Below, piece by piece: positions 42,586 to 50,534 of a stretch of 50,749 nucleotides of DNA. Where the stretch lies: the NCBI GenBank assembly GCA_964572955.1, contig CAZNGY010000009.1, positions 1 through 50,749 on the forward strand. The letters are read 5' to 3'. The notes below the pieces were generated by a model. That model did no database searches. It was given only the letters and a program-made list of their open reading frames with translations, and was not told where the DNA came from. The DNA comes from UBA3775 sp964572955 (GTDB lineage: Bacteria; Bacillota; Clostridia; Lachnospirales; Lachnospiraceae). The stretch's first letter is position 1; every line of letters begins with the position of its first letter. Position numbers and translations under genes: made by a program.

Positions 42586-43443
42586 TTATTTATCAGCAGC
42601 AAGAATTGCTTTTACAACTCCGTCAAGCCAATCCTTGTTAAGTGTTTCAACAGCTCCTCCGTCAATAAGCTCAGCCACTTCCGGATCAATAGGAACCTTG
42701 GCAAGAAGAGGTATCTCATATTTTCCTGCCACATTCTCAATATCACTGTTTCCAAAAACAGAAATATGCTTTCCACAGTCAGGACATACAAGATAACTAT
42801 AATTTTCAACCAAACCTATAATAGGTACATTCATGGCTTTTGCCATATTAACTGCTTTACCGACAATCATACTTACAAGATCCTGAGGACTTGTAACAAC
42901 AATTATTCCATCTACAGGAAGGGATTGGAAAACAGTAAGAGGAACATCACCGGTTCCCGGAGGCATGTCCACAAACATGTAATCAACATTGTCCCAAAGA
43001 ACATCACTGTAGAACTGTTTAACCGTTCCGCCAATCACCGGTCCTCTCCAAAGAACAGGTGTGTCTTCTTTTTCAAGAAGATTGTTTATACTCATTGTCT
43101 GTATTCCTGCTGTTGTAACAACAGGGAAAATCGCTTCATCATCTGCCTCCGCAAGCTTATTAATTCCAAAAGCCTTTGGTATGGAAGGTCCTGTGATATC
43201 AGCATCGAGAATTGCTGTTCGGAATCCCATTCTGTTAAAAATAACTGCAAGATAAGAAGTAACAAATGACTTTCCTACACCGCCCTTTCCGCTGACCACG
43301 GCTATAACCTTATTCACTTTTGCCCTTGGATTGAGCTTAGCTCTTAAATCCTCAGGATTAACTCTTGAACTGCAATCTGCTCCGCATGATGAACAGTCAT
43401 GATTACAACTTTCTGCCGACTCATTTTTTAATTCTTCACTCAT
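42586..43443 (-). CDS. Mrp/NBP35-type iron-sulfur cluster carrier ATPase
   Basis: About 285 aa from the ATG at 43443, preferred because GAGGG lies six bases upstream; an ATG at 43455 would overlap it. The deviant Walker A is VVSGKGGVGKS near 50, followed by LDADITGPSIPKAFG, VLWRGPVIGG, and the Walker B region DMPPGTGD near 155. The CxxC pair in CPDCGKHISVFG near 226 is the bridging cluster site. The N-terminal 25 residues hold an extra Cys group (CNHDCSSCGADC) found in many clostridial Mrp proteins, which may bind a further cluster. It carries Fe-S clusters to apoproteins. It appears monocistronic, 115 bp before the rsmD start. Confidence 0.93.
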   Translation of the reverse strand: MSEELKNESAESCNHDCSSCGADCSSRVNPEDLRAKLNPRAKVNKVIAVVSGKGGVGKSFVTSYLAVIFNRMGFRTAILDADITGPSIPKAFGINKLAEADDEAIFPVVTTAGIQTMSINNLLEKEDTPVLWRGPVIGGTVKQFYSDVLWDNVDYMFVDMPPGTGDVPLTVFQSLPVDGIIVVTSPQDLVSMIVGKAVNMAKAMNVPIIGLVENYSYLVCPDCGKHISVFGNSDIENVAGKYEIPLLAKVPIDPEVAELIDGGAVETLNKDWLDGVVKAILAADK

Positions 43444-43514
43444 ATTAACCCTCATTTCTCTGCACTTATTTTGTCATCGGAATCTGTGTCCAGTGCCGTT
43501 GTACACATTCCTTC

Positions 43515-43532
43515 CATGTAATTCGTTACATG
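43515..43532. repeat. 18-bp palindrome with TTCG centre upstream of the Mrp gene
   Basis: CATGTAA and TTACATG flank TTCG (CGAA on the other strand). It lies about 70 bp before the Mrp ATG. It could be an operator in the promoter region or a small stable hairpin; no T run follows. Confidence 0.4.
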
Positions 43533-43562
43533 ACGACATTTATTTGTTTTTTACCAAAGTCA

Positions 43563-43589
43563 AGGCAAAGCCTGAAACAGCTTTGCCTT
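43563..43589. terminator. 10-bp hairpin upstream of the Mrp gene
   Basis: AAGGCAAAGC / GCTTTGCCTT with a 7- to 8-nt loop in the 249-bp gap between the Mrp gene and the 120-aa membrane protein gene. It is not followed by a T run, so it is at best a weak end for the aroB operon. Confidence 0.45.
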
Positions 43590-43692
43590 AAACCAAACAT
43601 CTTTTTTCTGCTGTGTGACTTTTCTCACCTGCACTCTTTTAAATATAACATATCTACAGAGTAATAATCAACCTCAAATGCTAATTAAAAAA

Positions 43693-44058
43693 CTATTTGT
43701 TAATGTTTTTTTCATTCGTTCTTTCCAAATATTCAAGCATTTTATCATATTGTTTATATAAATGCTGAACTCCGTTTTCCAAAAGATAATAATGCTTTAT
43801 ATACGGAATAAGAAGAACCATAAAAGCTATTATAAGTATAAGCATTCCAAAAGTAGGATTACTTATTGCATAAAGAATACATATTACCGTTAAAATTGCA
43901 AATACCATCGTAACAATCAGATGAATAAGTCTTTCATGCATAAAAAACTCAATCTGAATAAGATGTTTTTTTATCTCTTTCTCCCAATCCGCACCATCCT
44001 CTCCAAGTGCCAGAAGTCTTGAAGTTGCTTCCATGTAATTAAGCATTCTTTTCTTCAT
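43693..44058 (-). CDS. Small membrane protein of unknown function
   Basis: About 121 aa from the ATG at 44058, chosen because GGAGG is eight bases upstream; a start at 44079 lacks one. Two hydrophobic helices (LIVTMVFAILTVICILYAI and FGMLILIIAFMVLLIPYI) lie between charged ends. The C-terminus (YKQYDKMLEYLERTNEK) looks helical. I do not recognise the family. Its start overlaps the end of the AI-2E-type transporter gene by 20 bp, so it is translationally coupled and may be a partner of that protein. It is last in the aroB operon. Confidence 0.65.
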   Translation of the reverse strand: MKKRMLNYMEATSRLLALGEDGADWEKEIKKHLIQIEFFMHERLIHLIVTMVFAILTVICILYAISNPTFGMLILIIAFMVLLIPYIKHYYLLENGVQHLYKQYDKMLEYLERTNEKNINK

Positions 44059-45229
44059 CTTTTTTATCCTCCATTTCATATTCCCCTATCATGCCTGTAT
44101 ATTCAGCCATCCTCTGTGACAAAAGTTTTATATCATTAAACGTCGGAGTAAAAAAGCCTGTTTTTCCGAGACCTATCACTGCCATGCATAAGATAGGTGC
44201 CAGAATCATTCCGAAAATTCCGCCCATTTTAATTCCCACAAAAAGACTGATAAGAGAAACCAGCGGATGCAGCCCTGTCTGATTTCCCACGATTTTAGGT
44301 TCAACAATCCTTCTGAATAAAAACAACGCAAAAGTAAGAACTGAGTAGATTATTGCCTTCGTGTAATTTCCCGAAACCACAAGCACTACTATCCACGGAG
44401 CAAGTATGACACTGCTTCCGAGAAGCGGTATAAAATCTATTATTCCTACAAGCAGTGCAAAAAGCACCGCATAACTTTGCCCTATGATAAGGAAAACAAC
44501 CAATGCAATCAGTGCGACAAGGGACGAAACAATCATCTGTGCTCTAAAGTATCCGAACGTAGCACTTCCTGCCGCATCCTTAATCTGTTTCAAATAAGGT
44601 TTTATACCTAACGGAACAAAACTTTTCAGTTTTGCATTAATAGCCGGAAAATCTGAACATATAAAATATGTTGCCATAAGGAAGAATAACGCTCCCAACA
44701 GAACACTTCCGATTGTCGGAGCATAGTTGGATATCTGATTTAATAATTCCGGTGTCATCCCCGGCAAATCATGTTTTATCCATACCGACAGCTTTTCTAT
44801 AAGCTGATCAACCACTCCCATCAGCTGTTCCTGTTTAAGGCTTGTTCTTGATGCAATAAAATCAGCAAGTTCACTTATTACATTATACACGCTCTGCATG
44901 TAAACTTCCCTGTTTTTAACCATTTCCATTCCTTGCTTGGCTATGTAATAAACAACTCCGGTTATTGCAATTATTGCCGCACACATTATCGCAATAACAA
45001 GAATAACAGACCAGAATTTTCTTAGATGCTTGTATTTTCCTGAAAGCCTCTTTATTACAGGCATAAGCAGTAATGCCGATACTATATATGCTATTACAAA
45101 CGGCATAAGATATTTTAAAAAAGGTCCAAAAAACACAAACAGTGCAGCTATACTCAGCACAATTATCAAAACTCTTAATCCTAACCTTGCTATAAGTTTT
45201 TTTGTCGATATCTCCCTTTCGTTTTTCAT
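44039..45229 (-). CDS. AI-2E/YtvI family membrane protein
   Basis: A 396-aa polytopic membrane protein with about eight helices. The family core is visible: YFICSDFPAINAKL near 195, the middle section LLVGIIDFIPLLGSSVILAPWIVV near 265-288 (seen here as GIIDFIPLLGSSVILAPW), and VEPKIVGNQTGLHPLVSLISLFVG near 320. Relatives include the TqsA/YdiK group and the sporulation protein YtvI; recent work on some members shows ion transport. The specific role here cannot be read. It is the third gene after aroB and yczE-like, with 17 bp before it and overlap with the next gene. Confidence 0.88.
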   Translation of the reverse strand: MKNEREISTKKLIARLGLRVLIIVLSIAALFVFFGPFLKYLMPFVIAYIVSALLLMPVIKRLSGKYKHLRKFWSVILVIAIMCAAIIAITGVVYYIAKQGMEMVKNREVYMQSVYNVISELADFIASRTSLKQEQLMGVVDQLIEKLSVWIKHDLPGMTPELLNQISNYAPTIGSVLLGALFFLMATYFICSDFPAINAKLKSFVPLGIKPYLKQIKDAAGSATFGYFRAQMIVSSLVALIALVVFLIIGQSYAVLFALLVGIIDFIPLLGSSVILAPWIVVLVVSGNYTKAIIYSVLTFALFLFRRIVEPKIVGNQTGLHPLVSLISLFVGIKMGGIFGMILAPILCMAVIGLGKTGFFTPTFNDIKLLSQRMAEYTGMIGEYEMEDKKDEEKNA

Positions 45230-45246
45230 TGTTTCCTTTCCATCGC

Positions 45247-45888
45247 CTATTCCGTTTCTGCGGTTTTAACGATATATTTTTCTATTATATTCTCTCTCAT
45301 CCATGATATAACCGGTCCAAGGCAAAACGCCATTATAACAGTTACAAATCCGACTGTCTGACCAAGCAAAAACCCTATTACAACAAAAGTAATATCGTAT
45401 ATTATTCTTACAGTTTTAAACGAAAATTTTTTCTGTTTTTCAGCAATTATGAACGAAATAGCATCATATGGCGATGTTCCGAGCTGGAGTGCCATATAAA
45501 GTGACGCTGAAAAGATAAATAAAACAAGTGCCGGTACCACAACCACTGACCTTACGGCAAAACTTGAAAAAACATCCTGCCGGAAAACCCTTTCAAGCAG
45601 CCAGTTCATAAAATCACATCCAAAACCCACAAGATACATGTTTGATATAGTTCCCCAACCGATTTGTCTCTTGTCACATAAGAAAACAAATATCAGTAAA
45701 ATGGTATTAAGACCACCCTGCAGCAATCCGAAACGTATCCCAAGAAGTTCTGCAATACCGAGATTTGTTGTTGTACATGGATCGGTTCCAAAATTACACT
45801 TATTCAAAAAAGCTACGCAAAAGCCCATCATAAGAGTTGATACAACAACCAGGACAAGGCTTTTTTTATCCACATTTAAAAATTTCAT
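45247..45888 (-). CDS. YczE/YitT-like integral membrane protein
   Basis: A 213-aa membrane protein with five to six helices. The pattern VLVVVSTLMMGFCVAF, NFGTDPCTTTNLGIA and QLGTSPYDAISFIIAE, with repeated GTxP motifs near residues 34 and 130, is typical of the YczE/YyaS group. The substrate or function is not known; some members accompany lantibiotic or peptide clusters. The gene lies 6 bp after aroB and 17 bp before the AI-2E-type gene, so it is within one operon. No connection to shikimate chemistry is apparent beyond co-transcription. Confidence 0.82.
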   Translation of the reverse strand: MKFLNVDKKSLVLVVVSTLMMGFCVAFLNKCNFGTDPCTTTNLGIAELLGIRFGLLQGGLNTILLIFVFLCDKRQIGWGTISNMYLVGFGCDFMNWLLERVFRQDVFSSFAVRSVVVVPALVLFIFSASLYMALQLGTSPYDAISFIIAEKQKKFSFKTVRIIYDITFVVIGFLLGQTVGFVTVIMAFCLGPVISWMRENIIEKYIVKTAETE

Positions 45889-45893
45889 TAAAC

Positions 45894-47006
45894 TTAAATC
45901 TCCATTATAATTTCTTTTGCCGTCTCCTCTGCAACCGGTTCAGCGAATACACCTTCAGAGAACTCCACGACATTCCCGATTCCATTCTGAACAACAAATC
46001 TGAGTTTTCCGTTTCTTACCTTTTTATCAGTATAAAGCTTCTTTACAAGTTCCTCTTTGTCAATATACTCAGGAATTGATACCGGCAGTCCGGCTGATTT
46101 AAGAAGTTTTATTACCCTTTCCGCTTCTTCTTCCGTCATATATCCCATTTTTACTGCAAGCTTTACCTCCGCCGTTAATCCGATTGAAACCGCTTCTCCA
46201 TGTTCAAGCTGATAGTCACTTACCGTTTCAACCGCTCTTCCAACCGTATGTCCCAGATTAAGAACTTCCCTGAGTCCTGCTTCTCTTTCATCTTTCATTA
46301 CTACAGAATACTTTATCTTACAGTTTTTTTCAGAAATATAAACACAAGCATCTTTGTCTATATCAAGTATCTCACTCATATGTTTTTCCAGATACTCAAA
46401 AAAATCATAATCAGCAAGACAGGCGTGTTTTATTGTTTCTGCCATTCCACTTGATATCTGTCTTTTAGGCAGAGTTTTCCAACACTCAATATCTATGTAT
46501 ACTTTTTTCGGCTGATTGAACATCCCTATAAGATTTGTTGCCAAAGGTGTATCAACTGCTGTTTTTCCGCCAACTGATGCATCTGCCGCTGCAAGCAGGG
46601 TTGTTGCATAATTAATAAACGGAACACCTCTTCCAAACGTACCTGCCACAAAACCGGATATATCCGTAACCACGCCTCCTCCTACAGCAATTACACAACA
46701 ATCTCTTCTGAATCCTTTTTCCAGCATTACATCTTCTAAAAAAGCCTTCATTTCCCGCGTTTTGCTTTTTTCTCCGGCAGGTATTACAAAAAGCTCCGCG
46801 CCATAGCCTGCCTCTTTAAGTTTTTCAAATATACCGTCAGCATAAAGTGTTTTCACATTGCTGTCTGTAATAACTGCAAACTTTTTAATCTTTCCTGCAA
46901 GTCCATTATTTATATCTTCAATCAGTCTGTCAGACAATCCATATCCAGTTTCAATTTCATAACTGTCATCGACAACTTTTTTTAACTCTACATTAAAAAT
47001 GCTCAT
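45894..47006 (-). CDS. aroB: 3-dehydroquinate synthase
   Basis: Second step of the shikimate pathway, converting DAHP to 3-dehydroquinate with NAD and a divalent metal. The 370-aa length is normal. Motifs are VIPAGEKSKT near 75, AVGGGVVTDISGFVAGTFGRG near 106-126, TTLLAAADASVGGKTAVD near 134-151, NLIGMFNQPKKVYID near 157, and the metal-binding histidines in LNLGHTVGRAVE near 248 and LEHGEAVSIGL near 266. AAAGGAG lies six bases before the ATG. It leads an operon with three membrane-protein genes. Other pathway genes (aroK, aroQ, tyrA) are at the other end of the window, so the pathway is not clustered. Confidence 0.97.
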   Translation of the reverse strand: MSIFNVELKKVVDDSYEIETGYGLSDRLIEDINNGLAGKIKKFAVITDSNVKTLYADGIFEKLKEAGYGAELFVIPAGEKSKTREMKAFLEDVMLEKGFRRDCCVIAVGGGVVTDISGFVAGTFGRGVPFINYATTLLAAADASVGGKTAVDTPLATNLIGMFNQPKKVYIDIECWKTLPKRQISSGMAETIKHACLADYDFFEYLEKHMSEILDIDKDACVYISEKNCKIKYSVVMKDEREAGLREVLNLGHTVGRAVETVSDYQLEHGEAVSIGLTAEVKLAVKMGYMTEEEAERVIKLLKSAGLPVSIPEYIDKEELVKKLYTDKKVRNGKLRFVVQNGIGNVVEFSEGVFAEPVAEETAKEIIMEI

Positions 47007-47070
47007 GATTTTCTCCTTTTAAAGGATTTTAACTGATGCAACCAATTTTTCCGTATCGTTCTCAATCAGT

Positions 47071-47733
47071 TTATACCCGCTCTTCTTCCAAAAATTCTTT
47101 TACTCTTTCTTCATACTGAACATAAAAGTTCCTTAAATCATCATAAGGTGTCAGATAAAATCTTTTAAGAATTTCTATGCAGTATTTTTTCTGCATATCC
47201 TCTGAAAACTCTTTTATCTTCTCACTTCTTTCAATGCAAAAATCATGCCAGCTTAAAACATAGCTTTCATATGAGCTTAGATCCGGTATTCCTAGCCATT
47301 TTTTTATTTTTATCTTGGTTTTTCCGGAATAAGGGCACTCATTCACCTGATTAATATACTTAAATCCCCCATCCTCATACAATCTCCCCAGCGGAAAAAG
47401 CCTGCATATTCCGGGTCTGTATGAATGAATTTTGCACCGTCCGTTTTCATCCAAGAACCCGCATGAATCACCGGTTTTATCCATATTAATATGCGGAAGG
47501 ATTATTCCATCCTTCACCGAAAGTCCGATTTCCGTGTAAAGCATATCTGATATTTTTTTACCGGTCGCCTTTGAAAGATTATATACATCATAAGGGTCAA
47601 GAACAATTGAATCTCCCATTCCTCTGCAGCATGAAGAACATCCGTTACAACCATGGCAGTCTGCTTTAACCATGTCATTTCCGGTATATAATCTTCCATC
47701 TGTCATTTCATCAAGATTAACAACCCTTTTCAT
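47071..47733 (-). CDS. YkgJ-type cysteine cluster protein
   Basis: A 220-aa cytoplasmic protein of the YkgJ group. Cysteines are clustered in CHGCNGCSSCCRGMG (near 25-39), CGFLDENGRCKIHSYRPGIC (near 91-110) and CPY near 135, the expected pattern of a zinc or iron-sulfur site. The RPGICRLFPLG stretch is the family hallmark. The biochemical role is not known. It starts two bases after the nitroreductase stop, so translation is coupled, and it ends the four-gene run that begins with the endonuclease. Coupling to a nitroreductase suggests a redox-related function, as inference. Confidence 0.87.
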   Translation of the reverse strand: MKRVVNLDEMTDGRLYTGNDMVKADCHGCNGCSSCCRGMGDSIVLDPYDVYNLSKATGKKISDMLYTEIGLSVKDGIILPHINMDKTGDSCGFLDENGRCKIHSYRPGICRLFPLGRLYEDGGFKYINQVNECPYSGKTKIKIKKWLGIPDLSSYESYVLSWHDFCIERSEKIKEFSEDMQKKYCIEILKRFYLTPYDDLRNFYVQYEERVKEFLEEERV

Positions 47734-47734
47734 A

Positions 47735-48271
47735 TCAGAAAATCCTGCACACTTCTGTCACGTCTTTTCGAATCGGAGCCTTAGGCTCTTTATTTCCATA
47801 TCCCAGAGATATAACCGACACAACTTCTTCATTTTCAGGAATCTCAAACATTTCCCTAAGCGCTTTTTCATCTCTTATACCCATTATAAGTGTATCAAGT
47901 CCCATATCTTTTGCCTTAAGTATAAGATATGCAGTCTGAATTCCAAGATCATATGAACCCCATTCATTTCCCAATTCGTTCTGAGGTTCAGTTTCCGTTT
48001 TAAAACCTGAAATGTTTTTTACAAAAGTCGCTACAATTATAGCCGAACAGTTTTCAGTATTTTTTCTATTAAATTCAGGAAGCCCCTTTTCCCTTGCTTC
48101 ATTTACTTTTTCCGGGGTTATTGCAACATAATATCTTCCTGTTTCCGAATTTTTCCATGAAGGAGCTTTAAGTGTTGTTTCAATAAGTTCCTTAATTATT
48201 TCCTCATTTATCTTACCGCACTTATATGCTCTCATACTTCTTCTTTCATCAGTAAGTCTGTTAAAATCCAT
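47735..48271 (-). CDS. Nitroreductase family protein
   Basis: A 178-aa FMN-dependent oxidoreductase of the nitroreductase fold. The N-terminal RRSMRAYKCGKI near 10-21 holds the phosphate-binding Arg residues of the family, APSWKNSETGRYYV near 36 lies at the dimer and FMN site, and SYDLGIQTAYLILKAKDMGLDT near 104-125 together with ISLGYGNKEPKAPIRK near 155 complete the fold. The short length fits the compact clostridial type. The substrate is unknown. It is coupled by 2 bp to the YkgJ-type gene and separated from the esterase gene upstream by a 75-bp gap containing a hairpin (48300-48327). Confidence 0.92.
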   Translation of the reverse strand: MDFNRLTDERRSMRAYKCGKINEEIIKELIETTLKAPSWKNSETGRYYVAITPEKVNEAREKGLPEFNRKNTENCSAIIVATFVKNISGFKTETEPQNELGNEWGSYDLGIQTAYLILKAKDMGLDTLIMGIRDEKALREMFEIPENEEVVSVISLGYGNKEPKAPIRKDVTEVCRIF

Positions 48272-48299
48272 AGTTTTCTCCTTTATATATTCCTTATTC

Positions 48300-48327
48300 A
48301 GTACCCACGGCCAAAATCGTGAGTACT
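48300..48327 (-). promoter_or_regulatory. Intra-operon hairpin before the nitroreductase gene
   Basis: AGTACTCACG / CGTGGGTACT forms a 10-bp stem (one G-U) with an 8-nt loop. No T run follows, so it is more likely a processing, stability or regulatory element between the esterase and nitroreductase genes than a terminator. Confidence 0.5.
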
Positions 48328-48346
48328 GCTACACAACTTACAAAAT

Positions 48347-49411
48347 CTACATGTTAAACATCGTTTTTATTTTCGCTGTTACCGTATCGGATGCTTTTTC
48401 ATGACTTAGCTTTGTAGGATGGTAATCACTTGTCAGACCATCTTCCGGAAGCATGTGCTTAATTTCACATGTATAAACTTCACAATCACCGGTTTCCTTT
48501 TTGTAGGTTTCTGCAGTTCTCTCCACATTATCAAAACTTATGGCATCCATAAGCCCTAATGTCAAGAGAATCTTTGCTGAGGGATTATGTTTCCTTATAA
48601 CTTTAATAAAACTTACATAATTTTCCACATAATCATCAAGTCTCTCTTTATTACTTCCGGTATAACTGAAATCGTTTGTTCCGAGATTTACAACTACAAG
48701 CTGTGGTTTAAAGCTTTCAAAATCCCACTCAATATCCTGAAGTTTTCCTCCATCTCTCATCTGCGCATGTGAAAATCCACATTTTTCATATAAAGGCGGA
48801 ACCAAATGTGTAAGCAGTTTCTTATCATCATTAGTATATCCTGAAATAATTCCAAATCCGGAATAACTGACTAATGAATACTCGGCATCAAGTTTTTGTG
48901 CCGTCTTTATTGCATATGCCTTTGTACAATCTTCCGTACAGGTTTTAAACGGAACCAAAGGATCTTCCATATCTGCTCCATATCCGCATGTAATGGAATC
49001 ACCTACAAATTCTATCTTAAAATTCTTTTCTTTTGTTTTATAGATTTCACCATCAGAAACCTCTATTCCTCCGATTCCTATCATTGACATTGCACATTCG
49101 GACAGTTTCACAATTCTGATTTCATGTCTGTCATTTCTATCAAAAACAAATTCTGTCTTTTTTTCCGGCTCTTCCATAACAAATTCAGCTTTTCTCACTC
49201 CATCCAGATAAACTGCCACTCTTGCCTTTCCCTCAGTCTCTGTTCCTGTAGTGGAACTGTCCCCTAAAAAGTTTATTGATATGCCGGCAGCTTCTGTTTC
49301 AAATTTTATTCCGCTTCCCGACAAACCACACCAAAGGACTCCATCTTTAAAGAAAGTCCGTCCTACTCTTGTTATGTTTTCATTATCTGCATATATTAAT
49401 CTGTCACTCAT
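48347..49411 (-). CDS. SGNH/GDSL hydrolase, carbohydrate esterase family 2-like
   Basis: A 354-aa two-domain protein. Residues 1-125 form a beta-sandwich (GRTFFKDGVLWCGLSGSGI, then YLDGVRKAEF) like the N-terminal domain of CE2 acetyl esterases. Residues 130-354 are an SGNH hydrolase with catalytic S139 in FVGDSITCGYG, the block III NLGTND near 247, and the Asp/His pair in SDYHPTKLSHEKA near 330. It should remove acetyl groups from sugars. There is no signal peptide, so it acts on imported or internal carbohydrates. It begins 11 bp after the endonuclease gene stop. Confidence 0.88.
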   Translation of the reverse strand: MSDRLIYADNENITRVGRTFFKDGVLWCGLSGSGIKFETEAAGISINFLGDSSTTGTETEGKARVAVYLDGVRKAEFVMEEPEKKTEFVFDRNDRHEIRIVKLSECAMSMIGIGGIEVSDGEIYKTKEKNFKIEFVGDSITCGYGADMEDPLVPFKTCTEDCTKAYAIKTAQKLDAEYSLVSYSGFGIISGYTNDDKKLLTHLVPPLYEKCGFSHAQMRDGGKLQDIEWDFESFKPQLVVVNLGTNDFSYTGSNKERLDDYVENYVSFIKVIRKHNPSAKILLTLGLMDAISFDNVERTAETYKKETGDCEVYTCEIKHMLPEDGLTSDYHPTKLSHEKASDTVTAKIKTMFNM

Positions 49412-49422
49412 TTCTTATCCTT

Positions 49423-50397
49423 TCATTTAACCTGTTTACTGTCTCCATCAGAATAATCTATCTGTATTCCGGGCTGAACATTATAACACCATATACAGAA
49501 GGAAACTCCGCTTCCTTTATCTTCAACTGAATACGCCTCCATAAGCACACCATCTGCAATCAGATTATTGTCCCTGAACACCGGTGTCACCCTGTACATA
49601 ACGTGGTTATCCGGATTTTCATCCAAATACTCCACCGTAATGGTTTCATAAGGAAGCATTCCTTCCACATTCATATACCTCGTTCCCGTAATCAGATTTT
49701 TTTCATTCGCATTTTCTCCCGACAAACAAAATGCTATGAGATGACATCTGTTGTAAAGATACAGATCTTTTATATTATCATATTTTACCGTATGCCATCC
49801 TGAAGGTTTGATACTTCCAATTGCGCCTCTTTCCTCCGTAGGAAGTGTCTCTTTTCCCAGTGACGCAAATGCTGTGCCGCACCTTCCGAGTTCATCAAGC
49901 TCACTGTACCTTTCAAAACATTCTTCTGACAATTCATCCTCTGTAAAAAAAGGTACATTCCCATTTATTTCACATACAGCATCGCCACAGTATTCCTGTA
50001 TTTCCCTATATCCTGAAGATATAAAGTCGTCATATCCCGTATTATCTGATGCAAGACCTACATTCTGTACCTCACCGGTTCTTACTGACTCATCCCCTGA
50101 ACCGCCTTTTAAGAATGCCGCACTACCGCCGGACAAAAAAGCAATTACTGCAACTATTAAAAGTGTCTTAACATCCAGCTTTTTAACTGACCTCTTTCTT
50201 CTGCCCCCTGCAGCCGTACCCACTTTTTTTCTGCCTGCGGTATTTAAAGTTTTACCATAACCGTCTCTCGTTGTCTGTGTCCGTTGGACACCTGTACGTT
50301 TTACACTTCGGTAATCTGCATTGCGACTGCTGTAAGGATTTTTATTTACCTGACCACCGCTTTTATACCTTGTTTTCTCTCTGTCAAACTCACCCAA
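49423..50397 (-). CDS. Membrane-anchored DNA/RNA non-specific endonuclease
   Basis: A 324-aa protein. The first 75 residues are very basic and polar (many Arg, Lys and Ser), followed by one transmembrane helix (near 80-98, LLIVAVIAFLSGGSAAFL) in an inside-basic orientation. The nuclease domain follows outside the membrane. The catalytic motif reads YNRCHLIAFCL near 218, where relatives have DRGH or NRGH, and is followed by ANEKNLITGTRYMNVEGMLPYE-like segments (the Asn metal ligand is in NLITGTRYMN). This is the EndA-like nuclease family used in DNA uptake or degradation of outside DNA. It is first in the run with the esterase gene. The Cys in place of Gly next to the catalytic His is unusual. 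Confidence 0.85.
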   Translation of the reverse strand: MGEFDREKTRYKSGGQVNKNPYSSRNADYRSVKRTGVQRTQTTRDGYGKTLNTAGRKKVGTAAGGRRKRSVKKLDVKTLLIVAVIAFLSGGSAAFLKGGSGDESVRTGEVQNVGLASDNTGYDDFISSGYREIQEYCGDAVCEINGNVPFFTEDELSEECFERYSELDELGRCGTAFASLGKETLPTEERGAIGSIKPSGWHTVKYDNIKDLYLYNRCHLIAFCLSGENANEKNLITGTRYMNVEGMLPYETITVEYLDENPDNHVMYRVTPVFRDNNLIADGVLMEAYSVEDKGSGVSFCIWCYNVQPGIQIDYSDGDSKQVK

Positions 50398-50485
50398 TTT
50401 TATTACCTTCTCATTTCAGCAAAAATGCCATATTCATTTGTATTTTAATCCACTTCATGCCTATAGTCAATAAAATACAAATTAA

Positions 50486-50516
50486 AAAAACCGGATGCAC
50501 AAAGCATCCGGTTTTT
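50486..50516 (-). terminator. Rho-independent terminator after pckA
   Basis: AAAAACCGGATGC / GCATCCGGTTTTT, a 13-bp stem with a 5-nt loop and a T run on the minus strand, about 20 bp after the stop at 50535. Confidence 0.92.
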
Positions 50517-50534
50517 AAAAAGCATAAGTTTTAA

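Noticed and set aside
42469..43269. Long open frame of 266 codons on the plus strand opposite the Mrp gene
   Set aside because: It is antisense to a gene with all family motifs, has no ribosome binding site and a composition typical of a shadow frame.
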